From: Isoetes taiwanensis
Taxonomy: Eukaryota; Streptophyta; Lycopodiopsida; Isoetales; Isoetaceae
Direction of reading: 5' to 3'
DNA: 64,000 bases
NCBI GenBank assembly: GCA_021234155.1
Contig: JAJEKV010000055.1
Coordinates: forward strand, 2,599,090 to 2,663,089
How positions within the stretch are numbered: the first letter of the stretch is position 1; each line of letters starts with the position of its first letter. The notes under the pieces are model-generated. The model saw nothing but the letters and a program-made list of their open reading frames with translations, made no database searches and was not told where the DNA came from. Shown piece by piece: positions 35,246-47,605 of the stretch. The position numbers and the translations under genes are program-made.

Positions 35246-35870
35246 GATCCAAAAGCCTGCCGGTTAAGTTAGGTGGTCCATCCATGGTGAACATGAACTA
35301 AATTTCAATCAAATAACAACCAATTTACCAAATTGAATTATAGGTGTAAAATGTGACCTAGAACATAAGCAACAATTTGGTATGACTGTTATCCTATTCA
35401 AGAAGCTGGTTACCTGATTATATGACGTCAAATTTAAGGGGGTCAAGTTACCCAAATGGTGATAGCATGGGCCCCAATGGTGATGCTTTATTGGTGAAGC
35501 TATGTACCTGCAATGGTGACAACCAGATCCCCATTGGTATGGAGGTTTCCTTGCTATGGTGATGTATGCAACCCACAATGGATTTCAATCAGATACTATT
35601 AGATAAAAAATACACCATAATGGATCACAAATACACCATAATGTATTAGAAGCTAACACCATTTGGATCAATAATGTACCTCATTGAGAGTATATCAATA
35701 CATCCAAATAAAAAAGATCAACCTAATCAATAAACAAATTATACATAAATTTAGTTACTAAAGTTTCTCACAAATTTGGAGATATCATACAGCAGAAACT
35801 TCATTAACATTACATAATAGATAACAACAATACAATGCAGTTATATTAAGACCTGTAGATATCCACCTGT

Positions 35871-35979
35871 AGGTGGGGTTTTAACTCCCGGTGTTGCTTT
35901 TGGCATTACTGATTTACAACAGAGGCTTCAGAAGAATGGTATTTCATTTGATGTTATTAGCTGCATCAACATTTCCTGA
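35871..35979 (+). pseudogene. Duplicated terminal-exon fragment of the oxidoreductase
   Basis: Nearly identical to 33567-33671, encoding GGVLTPGVAFGITDLQQRLQ and on to a stop codon, with a 3-bp insertion and a few substitutions near the end. It begins exactly after an AG (CACCTGTAG|GTGGGG), where the gene has CCTAAAG|GTGGGG. The rest of the gene is missing here, so it is a gene fragment, or less likely an alternative last exon. Confidence 0.75.
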
Positions 35980-36038
35980 TAAACAGAGTGCATGAATACG
36001 CAGGCCAAAAGTAAAGGAGTTTGGTTCATGGCCAGCTT

Positions 36039-36314
36039 CTAGCATCTATTGATAAAGTACGAACTTTCTGATGGTGCCGTGTTTTTACCAGTTGTATGTA
36101 AACACCGAGTGCCTATAACATTTTGCTTTGTTGCCCAATCAAAAAGCTCGAAGGCAGCATTCGCACTATGTAAGTGTTTTAAGACCTCTTCTATAAGCAG
36201 TTGATTCGCCTTTCCGCTCCACTGATTAAGTGCAATGGTTATATCATCATGCCTATTGCTTTGACTAAAAACTTTCAAAATAGAATTTCTTCTAGCCAAT
36301 ATCTCTTTTGACAA
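36039..36314 (-). pseudogene. PPR protein N-terminal remnant
   Basis: Encodes 91 residues including IALNQWSGKANQLLIEEVLK and HLHSANAAFELFDWATKQ. This is the typical N-terminal LxxxxxxLxxxLVEEVLKRL..ALxFFxWA pattern of plant pentatricopeptide-repeat proteins, which act in organelle RNA processing. Only this lead segment remains, against the several hundred residues normal for the family. No 35-residue repeats follow in any frame, so it is a truncated relic. Confidence 0.6.
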
Positions 36315-36344
36315 TCCATAATCTTAAATTTATTCCCCTCAAAT

Positions 36345-36496
36345 GCGCAATTTTTTTTTCCTTTTTTTGTTGAAGGCATAGTTGGTGGGACTTGCACCCG
36401 CCCACGTCTCTTACCCGATGGTAACTAGTGGGTTTTGAACCCTGGTAGGGATCATCCCAATCCAAAGCCTTACCACTAGACCACCACCGCGATGGG
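36345..36496 (-). mobile_element. tRNA-derived SINE
   Basis: On the minus strand TGGTCTAGTGGTAAGG (36483-36468) is a good pol III A box and GGGTTCAAAACCC (36442-36430) a good B box, spaced as in tRNAs. The body ends in an A-rich tail (36371-36345). There is no tRNA cloverleaf 3' half, so it is a SINE rather than a tRNA gene. Target duplications are not clear. Confidence 0.65.
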
Positions 36497-37116
36497 CATT
36501 TTTTTTCATCTGCCTCTTCATGTGTTTTTAATTGAGAGCCACGATCAGTCTGGTAAGGGGTTGTTCCAAATTTCTGATTTTTTAAGCTCGAGAAGAAAGG
36601 ACAACATACCTCATTGTGTGCCCTTTATCAGACATTTTGCAAATTAGGCGAAGAGATGGCAGCCCTGTTTAATTTGAAATTAGAGTCAAAACAGAAGAAA
36701 GCACCTCGATAAAGGAAAAGGAAGTTACATTTTTTACTTATTTCTTTTCTGCTTATTCTTACAGCCGAAATACGAAGACAATAAGAACCAACTACTGCAG
36801 TGACAACCCCTCCAGCAAATCTGGCATGTTTTTAATGTGCCCACAAATCTTGCCAGCTTTTATTTTGCTCTGCAAAAGCTGATTTGCTATACAAATAGGT
36901 TCTGATACCACAGCCACCATAGCTCGAGCTTCCAAGAGAAACCTAATATCTTACCATCTGGTTTGCCGACTAAAGAGACACAGATGAATCGCTAAACTGA
37001 GATGAATCATGATTCCTAAACCTGACCAGAAAAGATTTGCACCATCCGGTTAGCACAGCGGCCTCCAGTAACACTGGCGACCGCTAGTTCATAAGCAACA
37101 ACAAGTTTGGCGGGAT

Positions 37117-37203
37117 TTTTGGCATATTCTAGGCATATTTCAGCATATAGTTAGAATATACCGAAAATCCACATGAGCGAGGGTTTGCCCCCCTAGGGCA
37201 ACC
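37117..37203 (+). repeat. Dispersed GGCATAT / TTGCCCC-GGGGCAA repeat, copy 1
   Basis: GGCATATTCTAGGCATATTT text is followed by CCACATGAGCGAGGGTTTGC and CCCCCTAGGGCAACCCGAAAA. It belongs to a three-member family with 47524-47605 and 51249-51335. This copy has a slightly degraded palindrome. Confidence 0.65.
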
Positions 37204-38990
37204 CGAAAAATATCTTACTTTTACTGTTATTTTGATAAATGTATTAAGTTGTTTATAGGTTGATGTAGGTTGATCCATTGACGATGAATCCCACACTTTC
37301 CAGGGCTGCTAGACATATAATTAGATCCAAGCATGCTACATTCTCTTGGCCAGTGTTATGAACTACGCAATGGTCAGGCCCGACAAGCTGCTACACCTGA
37401 TACTGAGCACGGCTTCGGTGCAATCACTAGGAACATACATTCAGGAGATAATGGATCTGAGGGCTCAGATATGCCCCGGATAACAACTTGATGAGCAAAA
37501 AATATTTCATCTTGTACATATATATATTGGTACAGTTTGTCAGCAGCTTTATTACTGCCATGATTTTTCCCTCGAAAACCCTTCGGGATGAGGGTTTTTC
37601 AATAGTGTTGGGTATAAGGGCGAATATTCGCCAAAAGGCTAATATTTTAAAATTTTAAAAAATCTTCTACGAATATTAGGTAGGATCAAATAGGGGAAAA
37701 AAAAAATTTATTCGCTAAAAATTAGTTCGAGTTTCCCGCTACCAAGGTCAGTTTAGCCGAGCATACGAAATATACTGGAAGCTCTATCGCCAGATTTTCG
37801 ATATGATTGAGGATCAAGGGTTCTACATTCGCCATTACCATGTCTTTTAGTCATTAGCTTTTGTTGAAGTAAGATCAAAGAGCTTTTGGTCCGTTTACAA
37901 ATCGATTGAAGCTTCCGGAAAGAGACCCTTTTTACTCCAAGATTTTGGTAAGGAATATAAGGGATTGCGACCAGAATAGCAAGATACTTATGAGAAAGCT
38001 TTTGTTTGCAAAAAAAATAAACTATTTGCTATTTAGGGTATATTCCAGTACTGAAAACATCATCTGTTGATTTTGCAGATTCACAAATTCCCCAACGTTC
38101 TAGGTCTTTCTGAACCCTAGGCAGATACTCAGCTCAAAGTAGTCACCGAAGTCAAAGGGGCCATTGAAGTATCACTTCAGCTTTTTATACTTGAAGCAGG
38201 AACATGCAGTCAAATAGCGAAACTTTAGATATAAATTAGATCAGGGTTGTCTTAGCATCTTTGAAGTAGAGAATATGTCAATCCAACAAAATGCTATGAA
38301 TTTGCTTTTATCTATCTTGTGATTTGTCTTCTAGTTGCATGTTTTTTAACTTGTGTTTCTACTCTAATGCTCATTTTTCTTTGTTCCAGAGATGTATTAA
38401 GATTATACTTCTTATCTTCAGCTGATTCTCCATAAATAGGTATGTTGAGTTTGGCTATAGGCATTCTTTGATGGTCTTGTCCTGCTTGTATTATTATGTC
38501 AATATCAAATTTTCACAAGAAATAGCTGTGAGCAAATATAAAGCCATTATCTTCTGTGCTAGAACTATCTATTATATGGGCTGCATGTTTATGCTAGTTT
38601 GCTAAAAGCATGTTTATGTTAACAATAATATATGAGAGGATGTGTAGTGAAAAGTTTGCTCTTCAATCTGCATGTTTCAAATTGGTTTCAACAAATCATG
38701 GCAACAATTTTGTGAGCTCTGTACAGACATGGTTATAGGAGGCAGTTAGAATATTTTAGCTTCTTTAGTTTGCTATTCAATAAATGCATGAAAATTGTTC
38801 CTCTATTTCTATTGTTCTATGCCTCTAGATGAGGCATTTGAAACTACTTAGAACATAGAAAACTGTAATAATGGACCTTGGCAATGGGCCTTGGCAGTTT
38901 CTTAAAACATGGATGAAATGGTTTAAAATTGTGATGCTTACTGGGTATGAGAAAATCGTCATAGATATAAGATATTGGCCATTTGGAACA
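37204..38990. other. No supported gene
   Basis: AT-rich DNA. A 42-codon open stretch starting at the ATG near 37359 and a GGGCGAATATTCGCC palindrome at 37618-37632 are the only notable items. Confidence 0.4.
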
Positions 38991-39030
38991 CAACTCTTTG
39001 AACTGAATATATACCATTTTTGTATTTGCA

Positions 39031-39350
39031 GTTTGAGTATAAGGGAGTTGCAAAGGTTGAATAATCTACGGGATGATGCTATCTTTGAGGGAGATGTTGT
39101 TGCAGTAGCAATAGATGAGCATTATTGTTGCAAGTTTCTTAGTTATCATGTCTACTTCTTTCATAATTTACATGGGCATTTCTTGTTGCCATTCCTAATA
39201 TGTTGAGACTAAGTCAGCTGGTGGATGTCCGGCCTGGTAGGAGTACCTATCCATTATTTGCACGACATGGGCCATCAAGGCAAAATGGTTTGTCAGTTGA
39301 TGGATCTTCTCTAGAAGGCCTAAGTTGCAACAGTTGGCATAAAGCTTGAA
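39031..39350 (+). CDS. Possible exons of an unidentified gene
   Basis: After a good acceptor (TTTGTATTTGCAG) at about 39031, a frame reads LNNLRDDAIFEGDVVAVAID. Its EGDVVAV phrase resembles the cold-shock/RNB part of DIS3-like exoribonucleases, but the match is too short to name it. A second open stretch (about 39208-39350, LSQLVDVRPGRSTYPLFARH) follows. It could be a decayed gene or exons of a long-intron gene. Confidence 0.2.
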
Positions 39351-39359
39351 GGTATGCCC

Positions 39360-40970
39360 AAAGTTTGTGTTCTGGTTTCTTTTTTTTTTAATGTGTAATC
39401 TTTGAACAAGGAGGTGTCATAGTGCAGGCTTTGTGCTGGCTGGAGCATGAACACATTATTGGTACTCCATACTATTGTTGGTTTCCAGTCTCACCCCCTT
39501 TTTTAAGCCATCTAGCTCTAAATTTGTAGTATAAGAGGGGCTAACATTTTGACCATGTTATCATAAGTGCAGCCGATGAAGGAGCCAAAACCTACTGCGC
39601 CAACCCTTAGATGTTTCAATACAAAGCTGTGCTGAAGGGAAAGAATCACAGAAAAGGAGATATTAAGAATAGAAATGCTTCTTTCCAATAACACAGATTC
39701 GCATTTAGTGTGCAATCCAATGGCCAAAAAAAGGTTTAGCGGGCTACACGATTTATTGGCACTTATGCCGATTTCATGGTTGTAGCTGCATTCACTTACA
39801 TCTTGAAGAAAGGAAAAAAAAGGGCATGGGCCGGATTGGTGAAAGTTATACCAGAAATTGGATGCAAATGGTCGATTTACTATGAGGAGCCAAAATGGCT
39901 ATCGATTTATAGTAGACCTGGGCATACGCAAATTGTCTAGAGTTTTTTTTTACCTTTCCTTACATTTCGGCATAAATTTTGTTGGAATAACTGGATCTGC
40001 TATAACAAAGATGTGGCAAAGAATAACTAGCTTTACAAGTGTTATGGCGGAAGGATGCATATTTCTATTCTATTCATACACCAGGATATATTTTGACTTT
40101 TATTATCAGCTTTGAATACGTACTTATCGGAAAATAATGGGCAGATGTCTTATTCTGTTGATTATTGCCTTAAAAGGATTACTTTGTTAAACTACTCTAT
40201 GCATTTCTTTATAGCAAAGGAAAAAGCATTTGGGACATGACATCTTGTAACATGGGCTTGAAAAAGCATTGCTTAGATGCTTATGATGCAGTTCTGCCAA
40301 AAATAGTAGACTTCGAATTATTATTCTAAGAAGATCAGGTCTGCACTCTAAAATATGTTGAAATGTAGGTGTTACGAAAGTGTGAAAATCACTATGGCAA
40401 AACATCAGATGCAAATTGCTGATTTGGTGGGCGAATACCAGGTTAGAAAAGATCTTAGATCATAAGACCATTTGGCAGTTGTAAATATGCCATAATAGCT
40501 TGCTTCTCTCGGAAAATGGATATATTGAACCATTGTTGAAACAATGGTTAAGTGGTAAAAAATTCTGGTATATATGCAAAAGTTGTGGCTTTGCAAATAG
40601 TTACAGATTTAGTGCACCACGTTTTGGACTTGGAATACATGAAGCACATATACAGCAGTTTAAATTCAGCAGATAAATATGTACTTTTAGCACATAGCAA
40701 GTGCATCTTGAAACTTTACGTTCTTGCATTTATGTGTTTGTTTCTTCATGGAAAAGGATATATCTCCTTCAATGGATGTATTTGCATGCCATTTCCATTT
40801 TAATAGTTTGTAACTATGTAATTATGGTGGTTAAAAGCTTGAACAGACATGAACAATTGTAGTTACTAGGTTTGTATAAATTGGTTACTTTTGATATGAT
40901 ATATCTTATGCAGTGTGTTTATTTGCACCAAATAATATATTGCAAATTGGTCTGTATACATTATTGCCAA
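39360..40970. other. No supported gene
   Basis: AT-rich DNA with only short ORFs lacking any domain. Confidence 0.4.
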
Positions 40971-40979
40971 AAACGAGGT

Positions 40980-41430
40980 ACAATTAAAAGAATTTTTAAT
41001 AAAAGGATTTATTTTTATAAATCATATATAAAGGGGAAGGGGGTAATGTTGCCAGAAAGGGGTGGGTATTAAATTAAGGGGATGTTAAACTATAAAATCA
41101 CAAACAGGGGATGGTTGAGAAGAGCGGTATGAATGGAGTAAGGGAATATTAAACCACAAAATCATAAATGAGGAATTGTTGAGAAAAGTGGTATGAACAT
41201 TAGTTGCAAGAAATGGGGTACGAATATTGCATATGTCGAAATAAGGTTCATGAAGAAATTTTCAAGTAAGAGATATTAAACTACAACAATCATAAAGGGG
41301 TAGGAACATTACTTGTGGGAAACGGGGTATGAACATTGCATATGCAATGGGGGATTATAAAAAAAAAAAATAATAAATCGAATAAGGGGATATTAATCTA
41401 CAAAATCACAAAGAGGGGATTATGGCCAAA
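40980..41430. repeat. Degenerate repeat cluster
   Basis: GGGGATATTAAACTACAAAA-like phrases recur near 41080, 41145, 41275 and 41385, and GGGGTA(T/C)GAA(C/T)ATT phrases near 41215 and 41325. It looks like an old tandem array with a period of roughly 60-130 bp. Confidence 0.5.
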
Positions 41431-41911
41431 TACCCAATTTCATAAAATCATGCCCATTCCACGAAAAGGGGGGCCTTGAGGATTTTTTTTATGGGGGATT
41501 TTAAGGAGGATGTGGGCATCGTTTTTAATGTGGTTTGTTTTGTAGGTAAAAAGTTCTATATATTAGCACAACAATTTCAAGTCGTACTTTCCTCTTGATG
41601 TTTGTTAAGGTTGCAACAATGTGCCTTTTGTGTTGAAAAGTGAATCTCCTTATAGACTATTGTATTTAACGCAATAGAGCATTTTTTGTGCATTTGTTTG
41701 GGTTACTATATCTACAAAACCATTACTTGAAGCATTTGCTATGAACGTTACCCCTTGATTAAGATTCGCCTCATGAACTACAAATTTTTTGGAAATTGGT
41801 TGGACTTTCGCCACATTTGCTACCCTTGTTCGAGAAATATTCGCCAAATTTTTTACACCTCCTAAGTCTAGAAAAAAATTAGACACAACACTAGTTTTTC
41901 AATCTGCGCAG

Positions 41912-42003
41912 TAATACGTCTGTTGTGCTCTTGTATTGGATCCCATAGACTGATTGGTCTCCATGGATGATAAAAAAACATTCAATTCAATTCACTTCAA
42001 TTC
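41912..42003 (+). mobile_element. Retroposon 3' end with AATTC tail
   Basis: CAGTAATACGTCTGTTGTGC and GGATCCCATAGACTGATTGG match the core of the element at 27247. A tail of CAATTC/CACTTC units follows (41980-42003). It is the second member of the same family in this window. Confidence 0.5.
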
Positions 42004-43596
42004 TTAGACCCAAGCTCTATATTACCATGACTATTTGCAGTCCATATAATGAGAGCATCTATCTATTTCATGTGCTTGCTCCAAAATTTAGCCAGATTAG
42101 TGGCAATGAGAGATGGTATGAAAACTATATGAGAAAATAAACCACAACTGGAAATCAACAATTTGCAATGTAGCGACCATTGAGATTTGAAAAAATGATT
42201 TGAAATGATTACTTATGGAAAAGGTTTCTAGAGTAGTTTTTGGAAAAGCTTTATGGAGTAATTTGAAAAACAAGAAAAAAAGTATAATGTTTCTCGCTAA
42301 CATGTATGCACACATCCACGTGCTGATACTATTTCAGTGCTACGAATGCTTTTGCCTAATATGTCGATGGAGAAAGTTTAGTTGGAGCTTTCATTTGAAG
42401 TATGTTCTTTCGAGCAGCTTGTGTATAAAGATTTACTCTCGTTTGCGTCTCATCAAATCCGATAACATGACAAGAAATGCGGTGCCTGTGGCACCACATT
42501 ACCGTCTTGTCTGAACATATATAAGTCAGTTTCCTATTTCGATTTTCTGTTTTTGTCCCACATAATTTTTCTGCGCCGCAATCTTTTACCGTATTTTTCT
42601 GCCACGTTATTTTTGAGAGCGATCTGCGGCGTCCAACCACGACGCCTGGCAACAGCTGATCCAGACCAGGGAAAAGGCGAAAGTCGGCTCTCCAGATCCT
42701 TCAAATCTTGCTTGCAAATGCAGACCCTTGAATCCTTGCTGCAAAAAAGGTTGCCCCAAAGTAATCCGATCTTGCTAGTTATAATCGAGCAGGTTAGAAA
42801 GTTGCGAAGGACCTCAGAAGCAAGGATTTAGCTCTACGAATCAAAATCGGACGGATTTGGCTCAAAAAAATTGAAGGCCAGTTGATCGGCATCAAAGGTA
42901 GGTTTTAGACAGGGAATCGGAAGCAGACTCGGATTCTATAGTGGATGAGAGCAAGCCAGATTCTAAAATAGATGAGAGAAGATTTACAACACACCAGGGT
43001 TCCACACTCGGATTTTAGATATTCGATGCTAGAAATGATCTAGACAAAAGGGTATAAAACTATTTTCCTGCTTAGAATCCACTTTAGCATCAACAACATC
43101 ATAGAAAGCGGACTTTAGCTTTTCTTGCAAGAAGTGCTCAGGTGCGCCGGATTGAAAGGCTCTTTTTCTCAAAATTAGTTGTGCTCTTTTTCTTGCAAGA
43201 AGATATCTGCATTTGTGCTTCATCCTCACTAAGAAGAGATTATGTGCCTATTTCATGCTTTTACAATATTTATTTGCTTGAATCAAAACTTTTCATGCAT
43301 TGATCGTACTTCATAGACGAAAAAAACAGTTTGGGGCAGACAAATGGGTACTACAAGACCGACGTGTTCCAAAAGGCAGAGGCTAAGTCTACTACTGCAA
43401 TTGGAAATGTTTTAGTTAGTGGGCGTAAGCGGAGGGACAAATAAAGATGTCCGGTTTGCCAGGTCGCGCAGAGAATGTTCTCGATTAGAAAAACGGAAGC
43501 AGCTTAATGGGATTCGCTAAAGCTCCTCCCATAGGAGAGAAGTATTTCAGTAAGAAACGAAATCCTAACATATAGAACACCCCTGCCTCTTTTCTC
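42004..43596. other. No supported gene
   Basis: Intergenic-looking DNA. Short ORFs at 42215-42514 and 42553-42831 show no domain. Confidence 0.4.
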
Positions 43597-44115
43597 ATGA
43601 CCAGAGGAAGGAGTCTTAATTCTTTAGAAAGTGCTGTTGTGAGCAGTGCAAATTGGAAAAAGAGTGTTCATAGTGGCAGAAATAGTTTTAGGGAGATGCA
43701 AAAAGCAGAGGGAATTGCTTCAGATAAGTTTTCCATTTGTGGATCTAAGATGAGTGGTGAGTTATATGAGAGCAATCATACTTCTTCTCAAGTAACATTC
43801 CTAGTGGACGAAGCTCCATTGGAAGCAAACGGCGATGATGGAAGCTTCAGTAATGGGGAGATTTTGATGACAGAAAGTGTTAAAGATGGAAGATCACATT
43901 GTGGAGAGTTTTCTACCATGTTCAGTTCAAGCAGTTCAAGTGGAGGCAGCCCAACTCCAGACTTTTCTAGAAAGTCACATGCCGTTAGAGCCAAGAAAAG
44001 TGGGGAGATACACTCTGGGAAGAACTTTAGTGCCAGCAGTTCAAGTGAAAAAAATAGTGTTTCTGCAGGAAAGGTTCCTAATATTCCAGCAATATGCCGT
44101 TTTCCAGCAAAGTAA
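43597..44115 (+). CDS. 172-codon Ser-rich ORF, unknown
   Basis: An uninterrupted frame from ATG to stop encodes a hydrophilic protein with serine clusters (FSSSSSSGGS, SASSSSEKNS), Lys/Arg-rich pieces and no predicted fold. The composition looks like a disordered regulatory region rather than random AT-rich sequence. Some of the frame is flanked by possible splice signals (GCAG|GTTCC near the end), so it may be an exon of a larger gene. No family recognised. Confidence 0.4.
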   Translation: MTRGRSLNSLESAVVSSANWKKSVHSGRNSFREMQKAEGIASDKFSICGSKMSGELYESNHTSSQVTFLVDEAPLEANGDDGSFSNGEILMTESVKDGRSHCGEFSTMFSSSSSSGGSPTPDFSRKSHAVRAKKSGEIHSGKNFSASSSSEKNSVSAGKVPNIPAICRFPAK

Positions 44116-47100
44116 CAGAGCAATATTAGCCCTTAACACTTTTGCATAACCCTGCTTATTTGCATATTAAGCAACCAACGCGAAAACCTTCTAAGTGTTT
44201 AGCAATGTTGAGAATAACGATGTTGAGAAAAAAACCACAAAATGTATATTGGCCCATGACTTCCAGGCCACAAATTTCATAAAAGAATAATAACCTTCAA
44301 GAAAAACCCTTAAGGGAAAATTGTAAAAGGGAATATCTGCCTTGGGAAAATTCATATCCATTGTCATTTTTTGCCATTTCCAAGGCAAGTTTAAGCTATC
44401 CATGCTAAGTGCCGATAAAGTTGCGAGTAAGATTTTGATTTTGATTCTGATGCAATTCTTCAGCGACAACGCATTTAGTAATCGTCGTTGGCAGTATCTG
44501 TAGCTAGAGAGCATCCAAATCGGCCCTTCAAGCGACGATTACTGAATCCAAATCATTTGGCTTGGACCCTCCAAGCCAAATCGGCCTAATAACACTTGCC
44601 AGGACCTTCAACGTGAAGGGTCCCGAGATAGCAATGCGCAGAAAATGTTTTTCTTCTCGTTTTTTCTTCCTAGTTTGTCCCATCCAACCAGGTCCAGCCA
44701 AGTGGAGGCACTTTCGCAGATCCCCCACCAATAAACGTAATACTTGAGTTGGGTTTGCTAGATCTGCAGCTTCGAAACCATTCAAAAGTGGAATTTTTCA
44801 TATTTTGAACAAAAACATTTGGCAAGGCAATACTGTAGGTTTAAATCCTGTATATTCTTAAACTAATTATTACTATCCATAATTCAAATCTATAAGTAAG
44901 TCAATATAGGGAAATGTTTGCTTGGCCATCCATGAATATCCTTATGCATTGACTCGCTTCTCCAAATGCAAGGGAGTCGGGAAAGAGAAATGTTCGCGGC
45001 GGCCTTGGCCGCCGCGATAAATTTCTTGTTTATCTAAACATATGTAAATTACATTTCTCTCGTGTTTTGTATTCTCCACCCAATCTAAATTCTTTTCTTA
45101 TTGACACATAGTCTTATGGCAATCATTAAAGGACATGCGGCATAGTCTTGTGGCAATCATTAAAGGACATGCGGCATGCTTTGCGCCAGATTAAAGAAGG
45201 GCAACTCCAAAGTTGTGATATGCATCTGGTTTTGGTCCCGATAGCTTAGTTATATTTGGCCTCCACCCTGTAACCGCAATTTTTAATTTCGTGCTTCCAT
45301 TAGCACCTAGATTCATTTCGGCAGCCAATTTGCAATATCTTCTTGAAAAATTCTTGTTTCTTAGAGTTCTTAAGTATTCAGCAAGAATGCCGGATTTCCC
45401 TTTTGATAAATAGAGCTTCGCTGAGCCATGTATCAATGAATAACAGCTGATGGACATGGTTGAAGTTGCTTCCACACTCCCAGAAGTAGGTCGAGCAAAT
45501 AGAAGGCCCACATGTTATTTGGAATTAACTCTGTGGAATTAACATTCCACTTCCCAATTCCACTTCTCGAGGCTGTAGCCTCACCCAGCTTCGTGGCCCT
45601 GCTCCGAGATTTCACCCGACTTCTTTCTACCAATCTCTCTCACACTTGGCTTCACGTTGGCGTTTCTGGTAGGCTTCAGCAGAGCCACGAATTTGAATCT
45701 GGCAGCAGATAATCCATGGTTACAGGGGATGATGGAGGGCATTTGAGGTGCTCACACATTTTAACAGTTGTAATTTGCCTCATTCTCTTCACAACATTTA
45801 AAAGCCTCTCTAAATCCCGCACAACTATATACATATCATTCTATTATCCTCTAAGATCGTTGGAAATACCTAAAATCATGACCATCACTAAAGTAATTTC
45901 ATCATTAACTTAATTGACTCCTTCTACATCATGCCAAACCAGTAAACGTTAAATGGAATATTATTTGGATTGGATTATGAATCAAGGCATACATGACTAA
46001 CAAGGAATGGAGAGCCACATGCACGTGTCAAAGAAAATGGGACCAGGCATTTTATCTAGTTTCCTATATTAATATACAAACATTAAGCCAAATCTACTAG
46101 GAGAGAATATAACAGGTATTAATCTAATATTCCCCATTAAATGTGACCTAAACATTTCCCATTAAATTATGGGATCCAGAAATTTCTTTAAATAAAGTCA
46201 AGCTATAGTGGAAATCTGATGATCGACACCAATGTTTGAAAGATCATGAAGTTCGAAGAGTAATGTTTGCAAGAACACATGAGATAATCATATGGTTCAA
46301 CTCCTACGTAAGTGAATTAACAATGTAGAGGAAAATGCACATGCAGTTTTGCATTTTTCTTCTTTAGTATGGACTATCTTATACACAACGCGTATCTTCT
46401 ACATAGGGCATCTTTTTACTGAGTCGAATAAAAGAAATGTTTTGCCGCGATAAATTTCTTGTACATATAATTATTATTAAATAAATATATATCATTAGAC
46501 CATTGAACATGGCATCCCACATATCAAGAAATTGAACCATTGAATTAAATCCCCCAATTATTTTTGCTGATATACGTGCAGGGCATCTAGTGATTGGCGA
46601 GGAGCCCAAACATATATATCTGTACATGGGTATAGTGCGCTTCACAACCTTCGGTTTAATTCTGTATTTGAAAAAAGAGAGTTAACTAAAAATTGGTAAA
46701 AAATGAGTCGTGCTTAACGATGGCCAAGATCGCCCGAAATCGACATCCAATGGTCCAAGCCTACTGATGGATGCCAAGATTAGTGTGTGTAGCACATAGC
46801 ATATCATAACAATGCATAGCTAAACAAATATTTGCATAAGATAAAACTATATTGCAAAAAATATATATAAGATAATAGCATATGCATTGCATGACTGTCA
46901 CATCTCATTTCATATTTTACAGTTGATCTCATAACATTCTCAAAGAATACCACCATGTAACTCTTGTTGAGTTAATATTCTCAATTCAAAGTCAGGGACT
47001 AAAGCTCGCGTGCATCCATCTAAGCACATATGTTAGAGTAAAAATTGTAACAAGACTTGGGAACTGCAGGCTTCAATACTTAAGCCCAGTTGTTATCCAT

Positions 47101-47523
47101 GCCAGGCTTCAAATTAAGATTTAAAACATACAACAAGAATTAACTAGTCATTAAGAACATTTGAAGAGATTATGGCTCACTTAGAGATGCAGTAAGCTAT
47201 TATCCAATATGCAATCGTTGCAATCATTCTATACAGCAAGATAGCCAAATGGATCCAAGTTCCTAAACCATCAATTTGATCCCAATTTCTCAAAAGTATC
47301 AAAAATATGAGCATTTGAATACCTAGGGACATCTTCGGTTCAATAAAATGGTCTCAGCTTGCTTCTGTAACAAAGGAACAGAGCACAGCAAATAAATTCT
47401 AGTAAGTTGTACAGAGCTTTTTTGAAAGCAAGCAAAGGAATTTAAACAAGGTGCTGCGCACGGAGGGTTGCCCTCCGTGACCCGAGAGTGAAATGGCTTA
47501 AATCACACTTCAAAGTCATGTTT
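44116..47523. other. Intergenic DNA with small palindromes and duplications
   Basis: No supported gene. Notable items: an 11-bp inverted pair AGTAATCGTCG/CGACGATTACT (about 44477 and 44533); a perfect GC palindrome of 22 bp at 44995-45016; a 33-bp tandem duplication containing GGCAATCATTAAAGGACATG (about 45106-45173); and GCCGCGATAAATTTCTTGT recurring at about 45010 and 46444. Confidence 0.5.
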
Positions 47524-47605
47524 TCGAGCATATACTGACATATACTTGGAATATGCCACAAACCCACATGGATGAGGGTTTTCCCCTTAGGGGCAACCCA
47601 AAAAA
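47524..47605 (+). repeat. Dispersed palindrome repeat, copy 2
   Basis: GAGCATATACTGACATATAC leads to CCCACATGGATGAGGGTTTT and CCCCTTAGGGGCAACCCAAA. Related to 37117 and 51249. Confidence 0.65.

Noticed and set aside
36421-36496. A functional tRNA gene
   Set aside because: A and B boxes are present, but acceptor and anticodon stems do not pair and an A-rich tail follows. A SINE explains it better.
39031-39210. Naming the EGDVVAVAID exon a DIS3-like exoribonuclease
   Set aside because: The similarity is only about ten residues, and no RNB catalytic block follows in the next kilobases.
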